From the NCBI RefSeq assembly GCF_001693385.1, contig NZ_CP016428.1, positions 1,426,001 to 1,490,000 of the forward strand: a stretch of DNA of 64,000 bases, given 5' to 3'. The DNA comes from Bradyrhizobium icense (GTDB lineage Bacteria > Pseudomonadota > Alphaproteobacteria > Rhizobiales > Xanthobacteraceae). Position 1 is the first letter of the stretch; each line of letters starts with the position of its first letter. The notes below the pieces were generated by a model. It had not been told where the DNA came from and did no database searches. It saw only the letters and a program-made list of their open reading frames with translations. A program made the translations under genes and the position numbers. This document shows, piece after piece, positions 41,665 through 51,745 of the stretch.

Positions 41665-42008
41665 GGACGCGAGTTCCGCCCTCCTTGATCGCTGGAGGGT
41701 TATCGATTGCCAAGGGAACGCGGTGACCACTGTGCGGCCGGAATGCGCCGGGGGCGGGCGCGGGCGAATCAGGCCGATTTGAGAGTACCTCAACGCCCGA
41801 CGGCTTTTTGTTACAAAATCTGCGGTTTGAAGTCGCGCACCGGGTGCTGATGGCGATTTCCGGCGCTCTGAGGCATCTTTGCCGCAGCTTGGCAGCGATC
41901 ACAAATGGCTGGTGTGGGCCGAATTTCGAGGATTTGTCTTGAATGCGCCGCGATCTTCCGTCATCTGCCGTTAACCGTCCGGTGGGGCTTGGGGTCTATA
42001 CAAAGGCG
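41665..42008. other. Divergent intergenic region
   Basis: 344 bases between the Ala/Pro-rich protein and the L,D-transpeptidase gene. The patch GGCTTTTTGTTACAAAATCTGCGG near 41800 is the most AT-rich and is the likely promoter area. No ORF has a ribosome site and codon bias. Confidence 0.5.
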
Positions 42009-43364
42009 ATGATGAACAACCGCATTTTGACGATTTGTGCCGCCATTGCCGCTGGCATGGCGGGAACTTCGCTCGCCCATGCGCAGCAGGGTTATCCGCA
42101 AGCCCCTGGCCAGGCCTATTCGACAGCTCCGGGACCGTACGTGCCCGGTGGCTATGCGGCCGATGAACGCCGTGGCCCCGGCGAACCAGATTTCGACGCT
42201 CTGGAAGACGACGAGGCGCCGAACGCGCCGGGTTCGGCCGCGTTGCCGCCACCCGGCCCGGTGCTGTCGCCCAGCGATCCCCGCTATGGCCGCCCGGCCG
42301 CCGCTCCGGTCTATTCGGACCGTGGCGCCCCGATGCCCACGGGCCCGATCCTTTCTCCCGACGATCCGCGCTACGGCCGCCCGGCCGCTGGCCCGGCCTA
42401 TTCGGACCGTGGCGCCGCGACGCCGACGGGCCCGATCCTTTCGCCCGACGATCCGCGTTACGGCCGCCCCGCCGGTCCGCCGCCGGTGATCTATGCGGAC
42501 CGTCCGCCCGGTTCGCAGCAACAGGTCTATTCGGATCGCGGCGATAGCCGCATTCCCGGCGCCGGTATCGTCTATCCGAACGACGACGGCCTGCGCCCGC
42601 CGGGGGCCATCAGCGCCGCACCGGCGGCCGCGCCCGCCGCCACTGGCGCGCTCCCGCAGTCGCAGCAATCCGCAGTTGGAGCTGACGGCAAGCCGGTGCA
42701 GCTCGCCGCGCTGCCGCCGGAAGAGCAGCCGGAAGTCGGCCCTGCGCAGCTTCCGCCGCATCTGCGCCGCCAGGAAGTGGCCTTCACGACCAAGGAGCCC
42801 GCGGGCACCATCGTTGTCGATACCGCCAATACCCACCTCTATTACGTCCTCGGTGGGGGACGTGCGATCCGCTATGGCGTCCGCGTGGGCCGCGACGGCT
42901 TCACCTGGAACGGCGTACAGAAGATCAGCCGCAAGGCCGAGTGGCCGGACTGGCATCCGCCGACCGAGATGATCGAGCGCCAGCCCTATCTGCCGCGCTT
43001 CATGGCCGGCGGCCCCGGCAATCCGCTCGGCGCACGTGCCATGTATCTGGGTTCGACCATCTACCGCATCCATGGCACCAACCAGCCGTCGACGATCGGC
43101 AAGTTCGTCTCTTCGGGCTGCATCGGCATGCTGAATGAGGACGTCTCCGACCTGTTCGAGCGCGCCAAGGTCGGTACCCGCGTGGTCGTGATGCCCGGTG
43201 GCCCCCCGCCCGCCAATACCGCAAGCGCGTCAGCCGCTCCGCCGCCCGCCTCTGGCCCGGCTGCCGCAGCAGCCTCCAGACCGGCTCAGGCCCAGCTGGC
43301 GCCCGCTTCCGGTGCGCAGCCGGCGGTGGTGCCGCCGCTGCCCGCGCCGGTCACGATTCGCTAG
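42009..43364 (+). CDS. L,D-transpeptidase (YkuD family) with N-terminal repeats
   Basis: 451 residues. Signal peptide to about residue 24. A low-complexity region then has three copies of a 29-residue repeat (SPDDPRYGRPAAGPAYSDRG core, nucleotides about 42261-42500). The YkuD domain (about 255-390) has H355 in YRIHGTNQPS and the nucleophile C371 in KFVSSGCIGM. It forms 3-3 crosslinks in peptidoglycan or attaches proteins. The usual SHGCIR signature is SSGCIG here, so two usually conserved positions differ. The C-terminal tail is Pro/Ala-rich. Confidence 0.92.
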   Translation: MMNNRILTICAAIAAGMAGTSLAHAQQGYPQAPGQAYSTAPGPYVPGGYAADERRGPGEPDFDALEDDEAPNAPGSAALPPPGPVLSPSDPRYGRPAAAPVYSDRGAPMPTGPILSPDDPRYGRPAAGPAYSDRGAATPTGPILSPDDPRYGRPAGPPPVIYADRPPGSQQQVYSDRGDSRIPGAGIVYPNDDGLRPPGAISAAPAAAPAATGALPQSQQSAVGADGKPVQLAALPPEEQPEVGPAQLPPHLRRQEVAFTTKEPAGTIVVDTANTHLYYVLGGGRAIRYGVRVGRDGFTWNGVQKISRKAEWPDWHPPTEMIERQPYLPRFMAGGPGNPLGARAMYLGSTIYRIHGTNQPSTIGKFVSSGCIGMLNEDVSDLFERAKVGTRVVVMPGGPPPANTASASAAPPPASGPAAAAASRPAQAQLAPASGAQPAVVPPLPAPVTIR

Positions 43365-43387
43365 GCTTCAGTCACAACGACGTTTCG

Positions 43388-43414
43388 AAGGCGCGCCGAC
43401 GGCGCGCCTTTTTT
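43388..43414 (+). terminator. Intrinsic terminator after the L,D-transpeptidase gene
   Basis: AAGGCGCGCC and GGCGCGCCTT pair around GAC, followed by TTTT. A textbook rho-independent terminator 24 bases past the stop codon. Confidence 0.93.
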
Positions 43415-43533
43415 GTTGTCGATCCGCGCGCCATGCGGAACCGCGACCTTCAGCCACATTCGCGCGCTTGAATTCACATTTGCTCGGACTACGTGCCGGC
43501 CAGAATTGTGGGGCAGTAGCAGGAGGATTTGGC

Positions 43534-44499
43534 ATGCGGATTTTTGTTGCAGGCGCTACTGGCGCTGTGGGCCGTCCACTCGTTGCCGCGTTGATAGCGG
43601 CAGGTCATTCCGTCGTTGGCACGACGCGAACGGCAGCAAAGGCCGAGATCATCAGACGGATGGGCGCGGAACCTGCGATCGCCGATGGGCTCGACGCGCC
43701 GGCGATTCGCGCCGCCGTGATCGCGGCGAAGCCGGATGTCGCCATCAACCAGATGACCGATCTCGCCGCTGTCACCGATCTCAGGCATTTCGATCGTGCC
43801 TTCGCCAGCACCAATCGATTGCGCACGCAGGGCACCGATTTTCTCTTGGCGGCTGCGCGTGAGGCCGGCGTGAAGCGCTTCATCGCCCAGAGCTTCTGCG
43901 GCTGGACCTACGGCCGCAGCGGCGACCCGATCAAGACTGAGGCCGATCCGCTCGATTTCGATCCGCCGGAAGAACTGCGCCGCACGCTGGACGCGATTCA
44001 GTATCTGGAGGACGCCGTCACCAGCTCGGCGAATCTCGAAGGGATCGTCTTGCGATATGGGTCGTTCTACGGCCCCGACACCGGCATGCTCTCACGCGCA
44101 ATGATCGAACAGGTGCGGCGCCGCCGCGTGCCGCTGATCGGCGGCGGTGGCGGACTGTGGTCGTTCATCCACGTCGATGATGCGGCTGCCGCGACCGTCG
44201 CTGCCATCGAGCGCGGCATATCAGGCGAGATCTACAACATCGTCGACGATGAACCGGCGCCGGTCGCCGAATGGTTGCCCGCGCTTGCCACGCTGGTTGG
44301 AGCGAGGCCGCCCATTCGCGTGCCGGCTTGGCTCGGCCGGTTGTTCGCCGGCGAGCACCTGGTTTCGATGATGACCGAGGTGCAGGCAGGCTCCAATGCC
44401 AAGGCCAGGCGGGAGCTGGGCTGGCAGCCGGCGCATCCGTCGTGGCGTCAGGGGTTTGCGGAAGTTGCCAGCGGGGCAACTGCACAGCACGCAGCCTGA
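43534..44499 (+). CDS. NAD(P)-dependent epimerase/reductase family protein
   Basis: 321 residues of the extended SDR type. The nucleotide motif is VAGATGAVGRPLV (5-17). IAQSFCGWTYGRSG holds the position of the catalytic Ser/Tyr region, though the YxxxK motif is not obvious, so the catalytic status is uncertain. FIHVDDAAAATVAAIERGISGEIYNIVDD is typical of the family's C-terminal part. AGGAGG precedes the ATG. Converges with the 2-hydroxyacid dehydrogenase gene. Confidence 0.86.
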   Translation: MRIFVAGATGAVGRPLVAALIAAGHSVVGTTRTAAKAEIIRRMGAEPAIADGLDAPAIRAAVIAAKPDVAINQMTDLAAVTDLRHFDRAFASTNRLRTQGTDFLLAAAREAGVKRFIAQSFCGWTYGRSGDPIKTEADPLDFDPPEELRRTLDAIQYLEDAVTSSANLEGIVLRYGSFYGPDTGMLSRAMIEQVRRRRVPLIGGGGGLWSFIHVDDAAAATVAAIERGISGEIYNIVDDEPAPVAEWLPALATLVGARPPIRVPAWLGRLFAGEHLVSMMTEVQAGSNAKARRELGWQPAHPSWRQGFAEVASGATAQHAA

Positions 44500-44510
44500 G
44501 CCTTTCTGTT

Positions 44511-45470
44511 TTAGGCCAGCCGCTGCTTCGGCTCGCCCTTGAACCAGGCGTCGATGCCCTCGACCATCTGCTGATAGTGGTTTCGAAAACTGTCCTCGGT
44601 GACGTAGCCGAGATGCGGCGTCAGCACGATATTGTCGAGCTTGCGGAAGGGATGGTCGACCGGCAGCGGCTCGACCGAGAACACGTCGATGCCGGCGCCG
44701 GCGATCCTCTTTTGTGTCAGCGCTTCCAGCAGTGCGCCTTCGTCGACGATCGGCCCGCGCGCGGTGTTGACGAGGTAGGCGGTCGGCTTCATCCGCGCGA
44801 GGTCATCACGCCCGACCAGGCCGCGCGTGCGCTGGCTCAGCACCACATGGATGGTGACGATATCGGCGGCCGAGAACAATTCTTCCTTGCTGACATAGGT
44901 GACGCCGACTTCCTTGCACTTCTCCGGCGTCAGGTTCTGGCTCCAGGCGATCACGTTCATGCCGAAGGCTTGCGCCAGCTTCGAGACTTTGGTGCCGAGC
45001 TTGCCGAGGCCGATGACGCCGAGCGTGCGGCCCTCGATCTCCATGCCGACATGTGCCTGCAACGGCTCGCCGGCATGCATGCGGGCGTTTTCGCGGCCGA
45101 TATTGCGGGTCAGCTCCAGGATCAGGCCCATTGTCAGCGGCGCGGTCGGGTCGCGGCCCCATTGGGTACCGCACAGCACCACCTGGTGGTCCTTCGCGGC
45201 TTCCATATCGATCGCGGCATTGCGCAGGCCCGAGGTAATCAGGAGCTTCAAATTGGGCAGGCCTGCAAACATGGTGCGCGGGAACGGGGTGCGCTCGCGC
45301 ATCGCGCAGATGATCTCGAAATCCTTCAGCGCGCTGGCTGCGGCTTCAGCGGTCGAAAACGGCTGATTGAACACCGTGACGTCGACGCGGTCGGTGACTT
45401 TGGACCAGTCGGCGACCTTGAGCGCCACATTGAGATAATCGTCGAGGATTGCACAGCGCAGCCGCGTCAT
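44511..45470 (-). CDS. D-2-hydroxyacid dehydrogenase family protein
   Basis: 319 residues. The NAD-binding core has LGVIGLGKLGTKVSKLAQAFG, and the substrate-side segments are LVNTARGPIVDEGALLEAL and VLTPHLGYVTEDSF with the catalytic His. The catalytic Arg lies in LLITSGLRNAAI. It is close to 3-phosphoglycerate or glyoxylate/hydroxypyruvate reductases. No signal peptide. Its substrate is not clear from context. Confidence 0.93.
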   Translation of the reverse strand: MTRLRCAILDDYLNVALKVADWSKVTDRVDVTVFNQPFSTAEAAASALKDFEIICAMRERTPFPRTMFAGLPNLKLLITSGLRNAAIDMEAAKDHQVVLCGTQWGRDPTAPLTMGLILELTRNIGRENARMHAGEPLQAHVGMEIEGRTLGVIGLGKLGTKVSKLAQAFGMNVIAWSQNLTPEKCKEVGVTYVSKEELFSAADIVTIHVVLSQRTRGLVGRDDLARMKPTAYLVNTARGPIVDEGALLEALTQKRIAGAGIDVFSVEPLPVDHPFRKLDNIVLTPHLGYVTEDSFRNHYQQMVEGIDAWFKGEPKQRLA

Positions 45471-45596
45471 GGGGAAGGTCCGTTGATGGCGAGGATGACG
45501 GCGGGAAACGCCGTCAGGAGGGTCGCCATGGTTGCGCGCAATCGGGGGCGGCGCAAGCGGACTAAACGCAGGGCAGGCTCAAATAAAAGCGAAAGC

Positions 45597-45791
45597 TCAG
45601 TTCTGATGACCGAGATGCTTGGCGCGCCAGGCCGGTCCCGGGCCGCGCATATAGTGCAGTTCCGGACGGTAGGGGTTGAACGCCCTGGCGATGAACTGGC
45701 GCCAGAAGGCGCGAAGTTCTGCCAGCGGTTTCGCCAGTCCGGCGTGTGCGTGAGCCGGGGCGGAAAGGGGTGCCAAACCGATCGTAGCCAT
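45597..45791 (-). CDS. Small hypothetical protein
   Basis: 64 residues starting MATIGLAPLSAPAHAHAGLA. Later AFWRQFIARAFNPYRPELHYMRGPGPAWR is Arg/aromatic-rich and looks like a structured basic segment. No strong ribosome site, and no signal peptide beyond a weak Ala-rich start. I believe similar small proteins exist in Bradyrhizobium but cannot name a family. Codon bias is acceptable. Confidence 0.5.
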   Translation of the reverse strand: MATIGLAPLSAPAHAHAGLAKPLAELRAFWRQFIARAFNPYRPELHYMRGPGPAWRAKHLGHQN

Positions 45792-46042
45792 GACGCGGGC
45801 CCTTGTTCTCAGCCGCGGCGGTAAGGCCGCGTGAAACGCTTTTTCGGCGCTGAAAACGATTTTTCGCCCGATTTATTAAAAGATAGTTTCAATTGTCGGG
45901 ATCTCGGCGGACATGGTGTCCATCCCGTAATCATCCGTAGTGAACGGACGGAAAACGCCCTCCTGCGGTTGCCCTTTGGGGGCCGCGCCGCTACATCAGC
46001 GGCAGCAAATTTCCGTAAAATCCAACGATTCCAAGGATCGCG

Positions 46043-47692
<1,650 letters not shown>

Positions 47693-47819
47693 ACCAATCG
47701 GGCGTTTGCATGATGAGTGTCCTGCTTGTGCTGCGGCCAGTTGTCGCTTCACACGGCAGTGACAGTGCGTAGATATAGGCGTCATTCCGCAATTCCAATC
47801 CTGCAGCGAGCCTCCCCTG

Positions 47820-48410
47820 ATGTCCCTTACCCCCGAAACACCCTTGCCACCCAAAGGTAAGGGGAGGGCATTGCGCCCCATTCCGATGCTGATCTTCGGC
47901 TCCCGCTGGCTGCAATTGCCGCTCTACGTTGGGCTGATCGTCGCGCAGGGCGTCTATGTAGTGCTGTTTCTGAAGGAGCTGTGGCATCTGTTCGCCCATG
48001 CCTTCGATTTCAGCGAACAGCAGATCATGCTGGCGGTGCTGGGCCTGATCGATGTCGTCATGATCTCGAACCTTTTGGTGATGGTGATCGTCGGCGGTTA
48101 CGAGACCTTCGTGTCCCGCCTCAACCTGCAGGGCCATCCCGACGAGCCGGAATGGCTCAGCCACGTCAACGCCAGTGTGCTGAAGATCAAGCTGGCGATG
48201 GCCATCATCGGCATTTCCTCGATCCATCTGCTGCGCACCTTCATCGAGGCCGGCGCGCTGACATCGGGAAAGAGCACGTACACCGAAACTGGCGTCATGT
48301 GGCAGACCATCATTCATACGGTCTTCATTCTGTCGGCTATCGGCATTGCCTATGTCGACCGTGTCTCGAACATGGCTATCGACGAAGCAAAGCGCGCCGT
48401 TTCGCATTGA
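47820..48410 (+). CDS. UPF0114 (TIGR00645) membrane protein
   Basis: 196 residues as drawn. It has four membrane helices, [60 protein letters not shown] and [14 protein letters not shown], as in E. coli YqhA. The first 22 codons look like they derive from an intergenic repeat (CTTACCCCCG...GGTAAGGGG), and an in-frame ATG at 47886 gives a shorter protein starting [10 protein letters not shown], so the start is uncertain. Its TGA shares the A with the ATG of the next gene. Confidence 0.88.
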   Translation: MSLTPETPLPPKGKGRALRPIPMLIFGSRWLQLPLYVGLIVAQGVYVVLFLKELWHLFAHAFDFSEQQIMLAVLGLIDVVMISNLLVMVIVGGYETFVSRLNLQGHPDEPEWLSHVNASVLKIKLAMAIIGISSIHLLRTFIEAGALTSGKSTYTETGVMWQTIIHTVFILSAIGIAYVDRVSNMAIDEAKRAVSH

Positions 48411-49678
48411 TGGGCGCTTTTAAGCCAATTGGAGTTTTTGCTTTGCGAACGGGAGCGATCGCCGCAATTCTGATGGGCGCTGCGGCGATGCTTGGATCGG
48501 CACAACCGGCGTTCGCCGCCGACGCCGCCTTCACCCAGTTCGTCGCCTCGCTATGGCCGGAGGCGCAGGCAGCCGGCGTATCGCGCGCGACGTTCGATCG
48601 CGAGACACGGGGACTGGAGCCCGACTACAAACTGCCCGATCTCTTGCTGCCTGGCCGGCCCCCCACCGGCGCGCCGGCGCAGGCCGAGTTCGTGCAGGTC
48701 CCAGCCGACTACGTGAAGGAAGCTTCGATCGCGCGGCTGGCGGCCGAAGGGCAGAAGCTGATGCAGAAGCATCGCGCGGCGCTCAGCGAAATCGAGAAAC
48801 GTTTCGGCGTACCCGCAAGCATCGTGCTCGCGATCTGGGGCCGGGAGACCGATTTCGGCCGCTACCGGTTGCCTTACGATACGCTGCGCGTGGTCGCGAC
48901 GCAGGCCTATGTCGGCCGGCGCAAGGATCAGTATCGCACCGAGTTCATTCAGGCGCTCAAACTTCTCGCCGAGGGCGCGGTGACGCGCAAGGAGTTTCGC
49001 TCATCCTGGGCCGGCGCCACCGGCTACACGCAATTCCTGCCCTCCGAATATTACAAGCACGGCGTCGATCTCGACGGCGATGGCCGGGTCGACATCTGGC
49101 GCTCGGTGCCGGACGCACTGGCCTCCGCCGCGCAGCAGCTCGTCAACAAGGGCTGGCAGGCGGGCGTGCGCTGGGCCTATGAGGTGAAGGCACCCGCCAA
49201 TGTCGATTGCACCGTAGGCGTGCCCGAGGTGACGAAGCCGATCGCCGAATGGCTGCGCGCGGGCTTCGTGCCGGTGCGCGGACAAAGGCTGAGCGCGGCC
49301 GAACAGGCACAGCCGGCCTCGCTATTGCAGGTGGAAGGCATCTACGGCCCGTCGTTCCTCACGACGAAGAACTACTTCGTCATCAAGGAATACAATTTCT
49401 CCGATCTGTATGTGCTGTTCGTCGGCCATCTAGCCGACCGCATGACGAGCCCGCTGCCGTTCGCGACGCCGTGGTCGGCCTCGACGCAATTGCGCTCGGC
49501 CGATGTCGAAGCCATGCAGCGTCATCTGACGCGGATCGGTCTCTACAAGGACAAGCTCGACGGCAAGGCCGGCATGCAGACCCGTGCGGCACTCGGCGCG
49601 TATCAGAAGTCTGCCGGCCTCAAGGTCGATTGCTGGCCGAGCGAGGCGGTGCTGCGCTCGATGAGCGGGGGACGCTGA
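48410..49678 (+). CDS. Lytic murein transglycosylase, MltB/SLT_2 type
   Basis: 422 residues. Signal peptide ends near QPAFA. The SLT_2 domain (about 40-330) has the catalytic Glu in IWGRETDFGRYRL and AGATGYTQFLPSEYYKHGVD. A peptidoglycan-binding domain (about 355-420) has VEAMQRHLTRIGLYKDKLDGKAG. It cleaves peptidoglycan glycan strands to anhydromuropeptides. It overlaps the UPF0114 gene by ATGA, so the two are co-translated. Confidence 0.93.
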   Translation: MGAFKPIGVFALRTGAIAAILMGAAAMLGSAQPAFAADAAFTQFVASLWPEAQAAGVSRATFDRETRGLEPDYKLPDLLLPGRPPTGAPAQAEFVQVPADYVKEASIARLAAEGQKLMQKHRAALSEIEKRFGVPASIVLAIWGRETDFGRYRLPYDTLRVVATQAYVGRRKDQYRTEFIQALKLLAEGAVTRKEFRSSWAGATGYTQFLPSEYYKHGVDLDGDGRVDIWRSVPDALASAAQQLVNKGWQAGVRWAYEVKAPANVDCTVGVPEVTKPIAEWLRAGFVPVRGQRLSAAEQAQPASLLQVEGIYGPSFLTTKNYFVIKEYNFSDLYVLFVGHLADRMTSPLPFATPWSASTQLRSADVEAMQRHLTRIGLYKDKLDGKAGMQTRAALGAYQKSAGLKVDCWPSEAVLRSMSGGR

Positions 49679-49796
49679 CTACGTCGTACACATCGTAGCC
49701 GGATGAGGGCAGCGATATCCGGGAGCGGTGCCGGCATCATCCCCGGACGTTGCTGCCTCACCTTGGCTACAGGACTGGGGCGGTCTCTTTGGATAC

Positions 49797-50117
49797 CTAG
49801 TTGCAGTAAGTTTGATTCCCTATGCGTTGGCACGTACGGCCGTCGCTGAAGTAGGTGAAGTTCCCAATCGCTTGGGAGCTGGTGCCGTCACTGTAATAGT
49901 CGAAATTTCCGATTCTCTGAGAACTTGAGCCATCGCTGTTGTAAGTGAAATTTCCTGTGCGCTGGGATGAAGTCCCATCACTCCAATAGGTGAAATTTCC
50001 ATTCTTGTGGCCTGAGAGACCGTTGTCGCAACTAACGAAGCTACCGATTCGCTGGCAACTATCGGCCTGTGCAGCGGTCGCGACGAATACTAGGGCAACC
50101 GAAAACAGAAATCGCAT
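49797..50117 (-). CDS. Secreted protein with 15-residue tandem repeats
   Basis: 106 residues. Signal peptide MRFLFSVALVFVATAAQA. The mature chain is five copies of a 15-residue unit, consensus RIGNFTYYSDGTSSQ, the first divergent and the last truncated. Cysteines at both ends (SCQRIGSFVSC and CQRIGNQTYCN) could close a disulphide. The unit is Gly/Tyr/Ser-rich and would suit a beta-solenoid. No homologous family name comes to mind; similar repeats occur in Bradyrhizobium. Encoded by 45-base units on the minus strand. Confidence 0.8.
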   Translation of the reverse strand: MRFLFSVALVFVATAAQADSCQRIGSFVSCDNGLSGHKNGNFTYWSDGTSSQRTGNFTYNSDGSSSQRIGNFDYYSDGTSSQAIGNFTYFSDGRTCQRIGNQTYCN

Positions 50118-50237
50118 GTCTCAACCCCATTGTTGAACGTGGATGAGACCACGCGATTCGTTAAACTGGAACACTGGTAACTTCAAACTTGGACACGGGC
50201 CTCGGAATACGGACAGTACCCTGCGTCGTCACAAAGA

Positions 50238-50269
50238 AAAAACCCGGCCGAGATCTCGGCCGGGTTTTT
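50238..50269. terminator. Bidirectional intrinsic terminator
   Basis: A perfect 32-base palindrome: AAAAACCCGGCCGAGA and its complement TCTCGGCCGGGTTTTT. It is placed to end the minus-strand glycine-rich protein gene at 50305. Confidence 0.93.
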
Positions 50270-50304
50270 GATCACGCGCGCGGCTCGCGCGGCAATCGAT
50301 CAGA

Positions 50305-50577
50305 TCAGTTGCAGATCTCGACGCGGCGATAGCGCCAGTCGTAGCCGTCCCAGAAGCGCTCGCGAACCATGCGGCACGCCGGATAGGGCGCTTCTTCCAC
50401 GTATACCGGACCGCCATAGGCCGGACGGCTGGAGGCAATCGCACCGCCGATGATCGCGCCGCCGAGCAGGCCGGCCGCCACGCCTGCGGCAACGCCACGC
50501 TGTGCGTTTGCGGGCGTCGAGGCAAGCGAACCGGCAATCGTTGCGACCGCGACCAAGGCAGCAAATGTCTTCTTCAT
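50305..50577 (-). CDS. Small exported glycine-zipper-like protein (paralogue 1)
   Basis: 90 residues starting MKKTFAALVAVATIAGSLAS, signal peptide to about residue 25. Mature part has QRGVAAGVAAGLLGGAIIGG, a glycine-zipper-like stretch, then a Tyr/Pro segment and a C-terminal CRMVRERFWDGYDWRYRRVE with two cysteines. It is strikingly similar to the next gene upstream, and the two are tandem paralogues. The GGAGAG ribosome site supports the start at 50577. Function unknown, envelope-associated is likely. Confidence 0.85.
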   Translation of the reverse strand: MKKTFAALVAVATIAGSLASTPANAQRGVAAGVAAGLLGGAIIGGAIASSRPAYGGPVYVEEAPYPACRMVRERFWDGYDWRYRRVEICN

Positions 50578-50750
50578 GTCCTGAGCTCTCCTGGAGTGGG
50601 TGGCACCTTCAGGCGCCGGGTTTAGGGGTGACTCACACGCTGTTTCGAACTGCCGCTTCGCCAAAAAAGCGCACATGGGTCAATCGAAAGTAAACGTTCC
50701 TGATGGGTGCCCGAAAAAAACGGTTTTTTCAGGCCGGGAAAGGCATCCAT

Positions 50751-50775
50751 CCCGGAAAAGCAGTGCTTTTCCGGG
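50751..50775. terminator. Hairpin after paralogue 2
   Basis: CCCGGAAAAGC and GCTTTTCCGGG around AGT. On the minus strand it lies 37 bases past the stop of the 103-residue protein, and the stem is followed by AT-poor sequence, so termination strength is moderate. A second inverted pair AAAAAACGGTTTTTT lies at 50714-50728. Confidence 0.65.
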
Positions 50776-50811
50776 ATGTTGGGCCGCAAATTTAATGAAG
50801 ATGAACGAGCG

Positions 50812-51123
50812 TTAGTCGCAGACCCTGACGTTGCGGACCCGCCAACCATAACCGTCCCAGAACCGCTGCCGCTGCCAGATGCAGGACTCGCCGTAGCCGG
50901 GATCGACGACATAGGCGGGGCCCCCATAGCCGGGTCCGTAATAGCCCGGACCGTAATAGTAGCCGTTCTGCGAAGCAATCGCGCCGCCGATAATGGCGCC
51001 GCCGATCAATCCGGCTGCGACGCCCGCGGCAACGCCGCGCTGCGCTTGGGCGGGAGCGGGAACAGCCACGGCCGAAACGGTCAACGCGGCCGCGGCACCG
51101 AGCGCCATCAATGTCTTCTTCAT
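50812..51123 (-). CDS. Small exported glycine-zipper-like protein (paralogue 2)
   Basis: 103 residues. Signal peptide ends near APAQAQ. RGVAAGVAAGLIGGAIIGGA is almost identical to paralogue 1; a Tyr/Gly repeat (YYGPGYYGPGYGGP) follows, then CIWQRQRFWDGYGWRVRNVR with a final Cys. The central Tyr/Gly insert is absent from paralogue 1. The two genes are 235 bases apart on the same strand, each with its own 3' hairpin, so they are a duplicated pair with separate transcripts. Confidence 0.86.
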   Translation of the reverse strand: MKKTLMALGAAAALTVSAVAVPAPAQAQRGVAAGVAAGLIGGAIIGGAIASQNGYYYGPGYYGPGYGGPAYVVDPGYGESCIWQRQRFWDGYGWRVRNVRVCD

Positions 51124-51300
51124 GGCCTCACCTTTCTCAGAAGGGCATTGGGGTTCGTCCCGGCAAAAGTTCCACATTTCGCTTGAATGATCAATGAACG
51201 CCGAGGCCTCCAGCAATGACGAAAACGGGAGGTGAGGCAGGTCACGGTGCGAAGATACCAAAATGCTCTTCTTGGTCTTTGAACGCAGGACACGACGGCG

Positions 51301-51564
51301 ATGAGCGGAATGGCGGCATTCATGGTGGCGGTCGGCGGGACATCGCTGATCTGCTATTTCCTGATGAACCGGGTGCAAAACCGCCATCCGCGGCGCGAAA
51401 GCGCGGGCGCCGACACCTATGGCGCAACTTCCGGCGATAGTTCCGGCGGCAATGGCTGGAGCCTGCTTTCCTGGTTTGGCAGCCACAGTTCTTCGTCGGA
51501 TAGTTCCGGCTCGTCCAGCGACTGCGGTAGCGACAGCGGCGGAGGCGGCGGCGATGGCGATTGA
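51301..51564 (+). CDS. Small membrane protein with Ser/Gly-rich tail
   Basis: 87 residues starting MSGMAAFMVAVGGTSLICYF, a single membrane helix, followed by RVQNRHPRRESAG and a tail of Ser, Gly and Asp (SSSSDSSGSSSDCGSDSGGG). Short proteins of this build recur in Bradyrhizobium. The ribosome site is weak (AGGAC at -15). Function unknown. Confidence 0.65.
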   Translation: MSGMAAFMVAVGGTSLICYFLMNRVQNRHPRRESAGADTYGATSGDSSGGNGWSLLSWFGSHSSSSDSSGSSSDCGSDSGGGGGDGD

Positions 51565-51617
51565 CGCGAAATTCGCCGGCAAATCAGCGCCAGCTTGATT
51601 CACCGCAATATCGGCCA

Positions 51618-51634
51618 TTTAGATTCATTCCAGT
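51618..51634 (+). promoter_or_regulatory. Imperfect ICE-like element upstream of bfd
   Basis: TTTAGAT-TCA-TTCCAGT matches 10 of 14 arm positions of the ICE palindrome TTTAGAA-N3-TTCTAAA that is perfect before bfr. It lies about 110 bases before bfd. The right arm is weak; it may be a low-affinity Irr site or chance. Confidence 0.3.
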
Positions 51635-51745
51635 ATTTCCCTCGGCATCAGTTTGGAATTGCTTGAAAATGCTGCTTTTCCTTTTGCATCTCGGCGCGCT
51701 CTTAAATATCGATGAAGCCGCATCACCCAAGGTCTTACCGGTTTC

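Noticed and set aside
44271..45824. A 517-codon plus-strand open frame opposite the 2-hydroxyacid dehydrogenase
   Set aside because: It is the complementary-frame shadow of the dehydrogenase gene, common in high-GC DNA. The minus-strand frame has the family motifs and codon bias.
49679..49796. Possible small gene between the transglycosylase and repeat-protein genes
   Set aside because: Only a CCGGATGAG/ATCCGGG repeat fragment is seen; no start with ribosome site.
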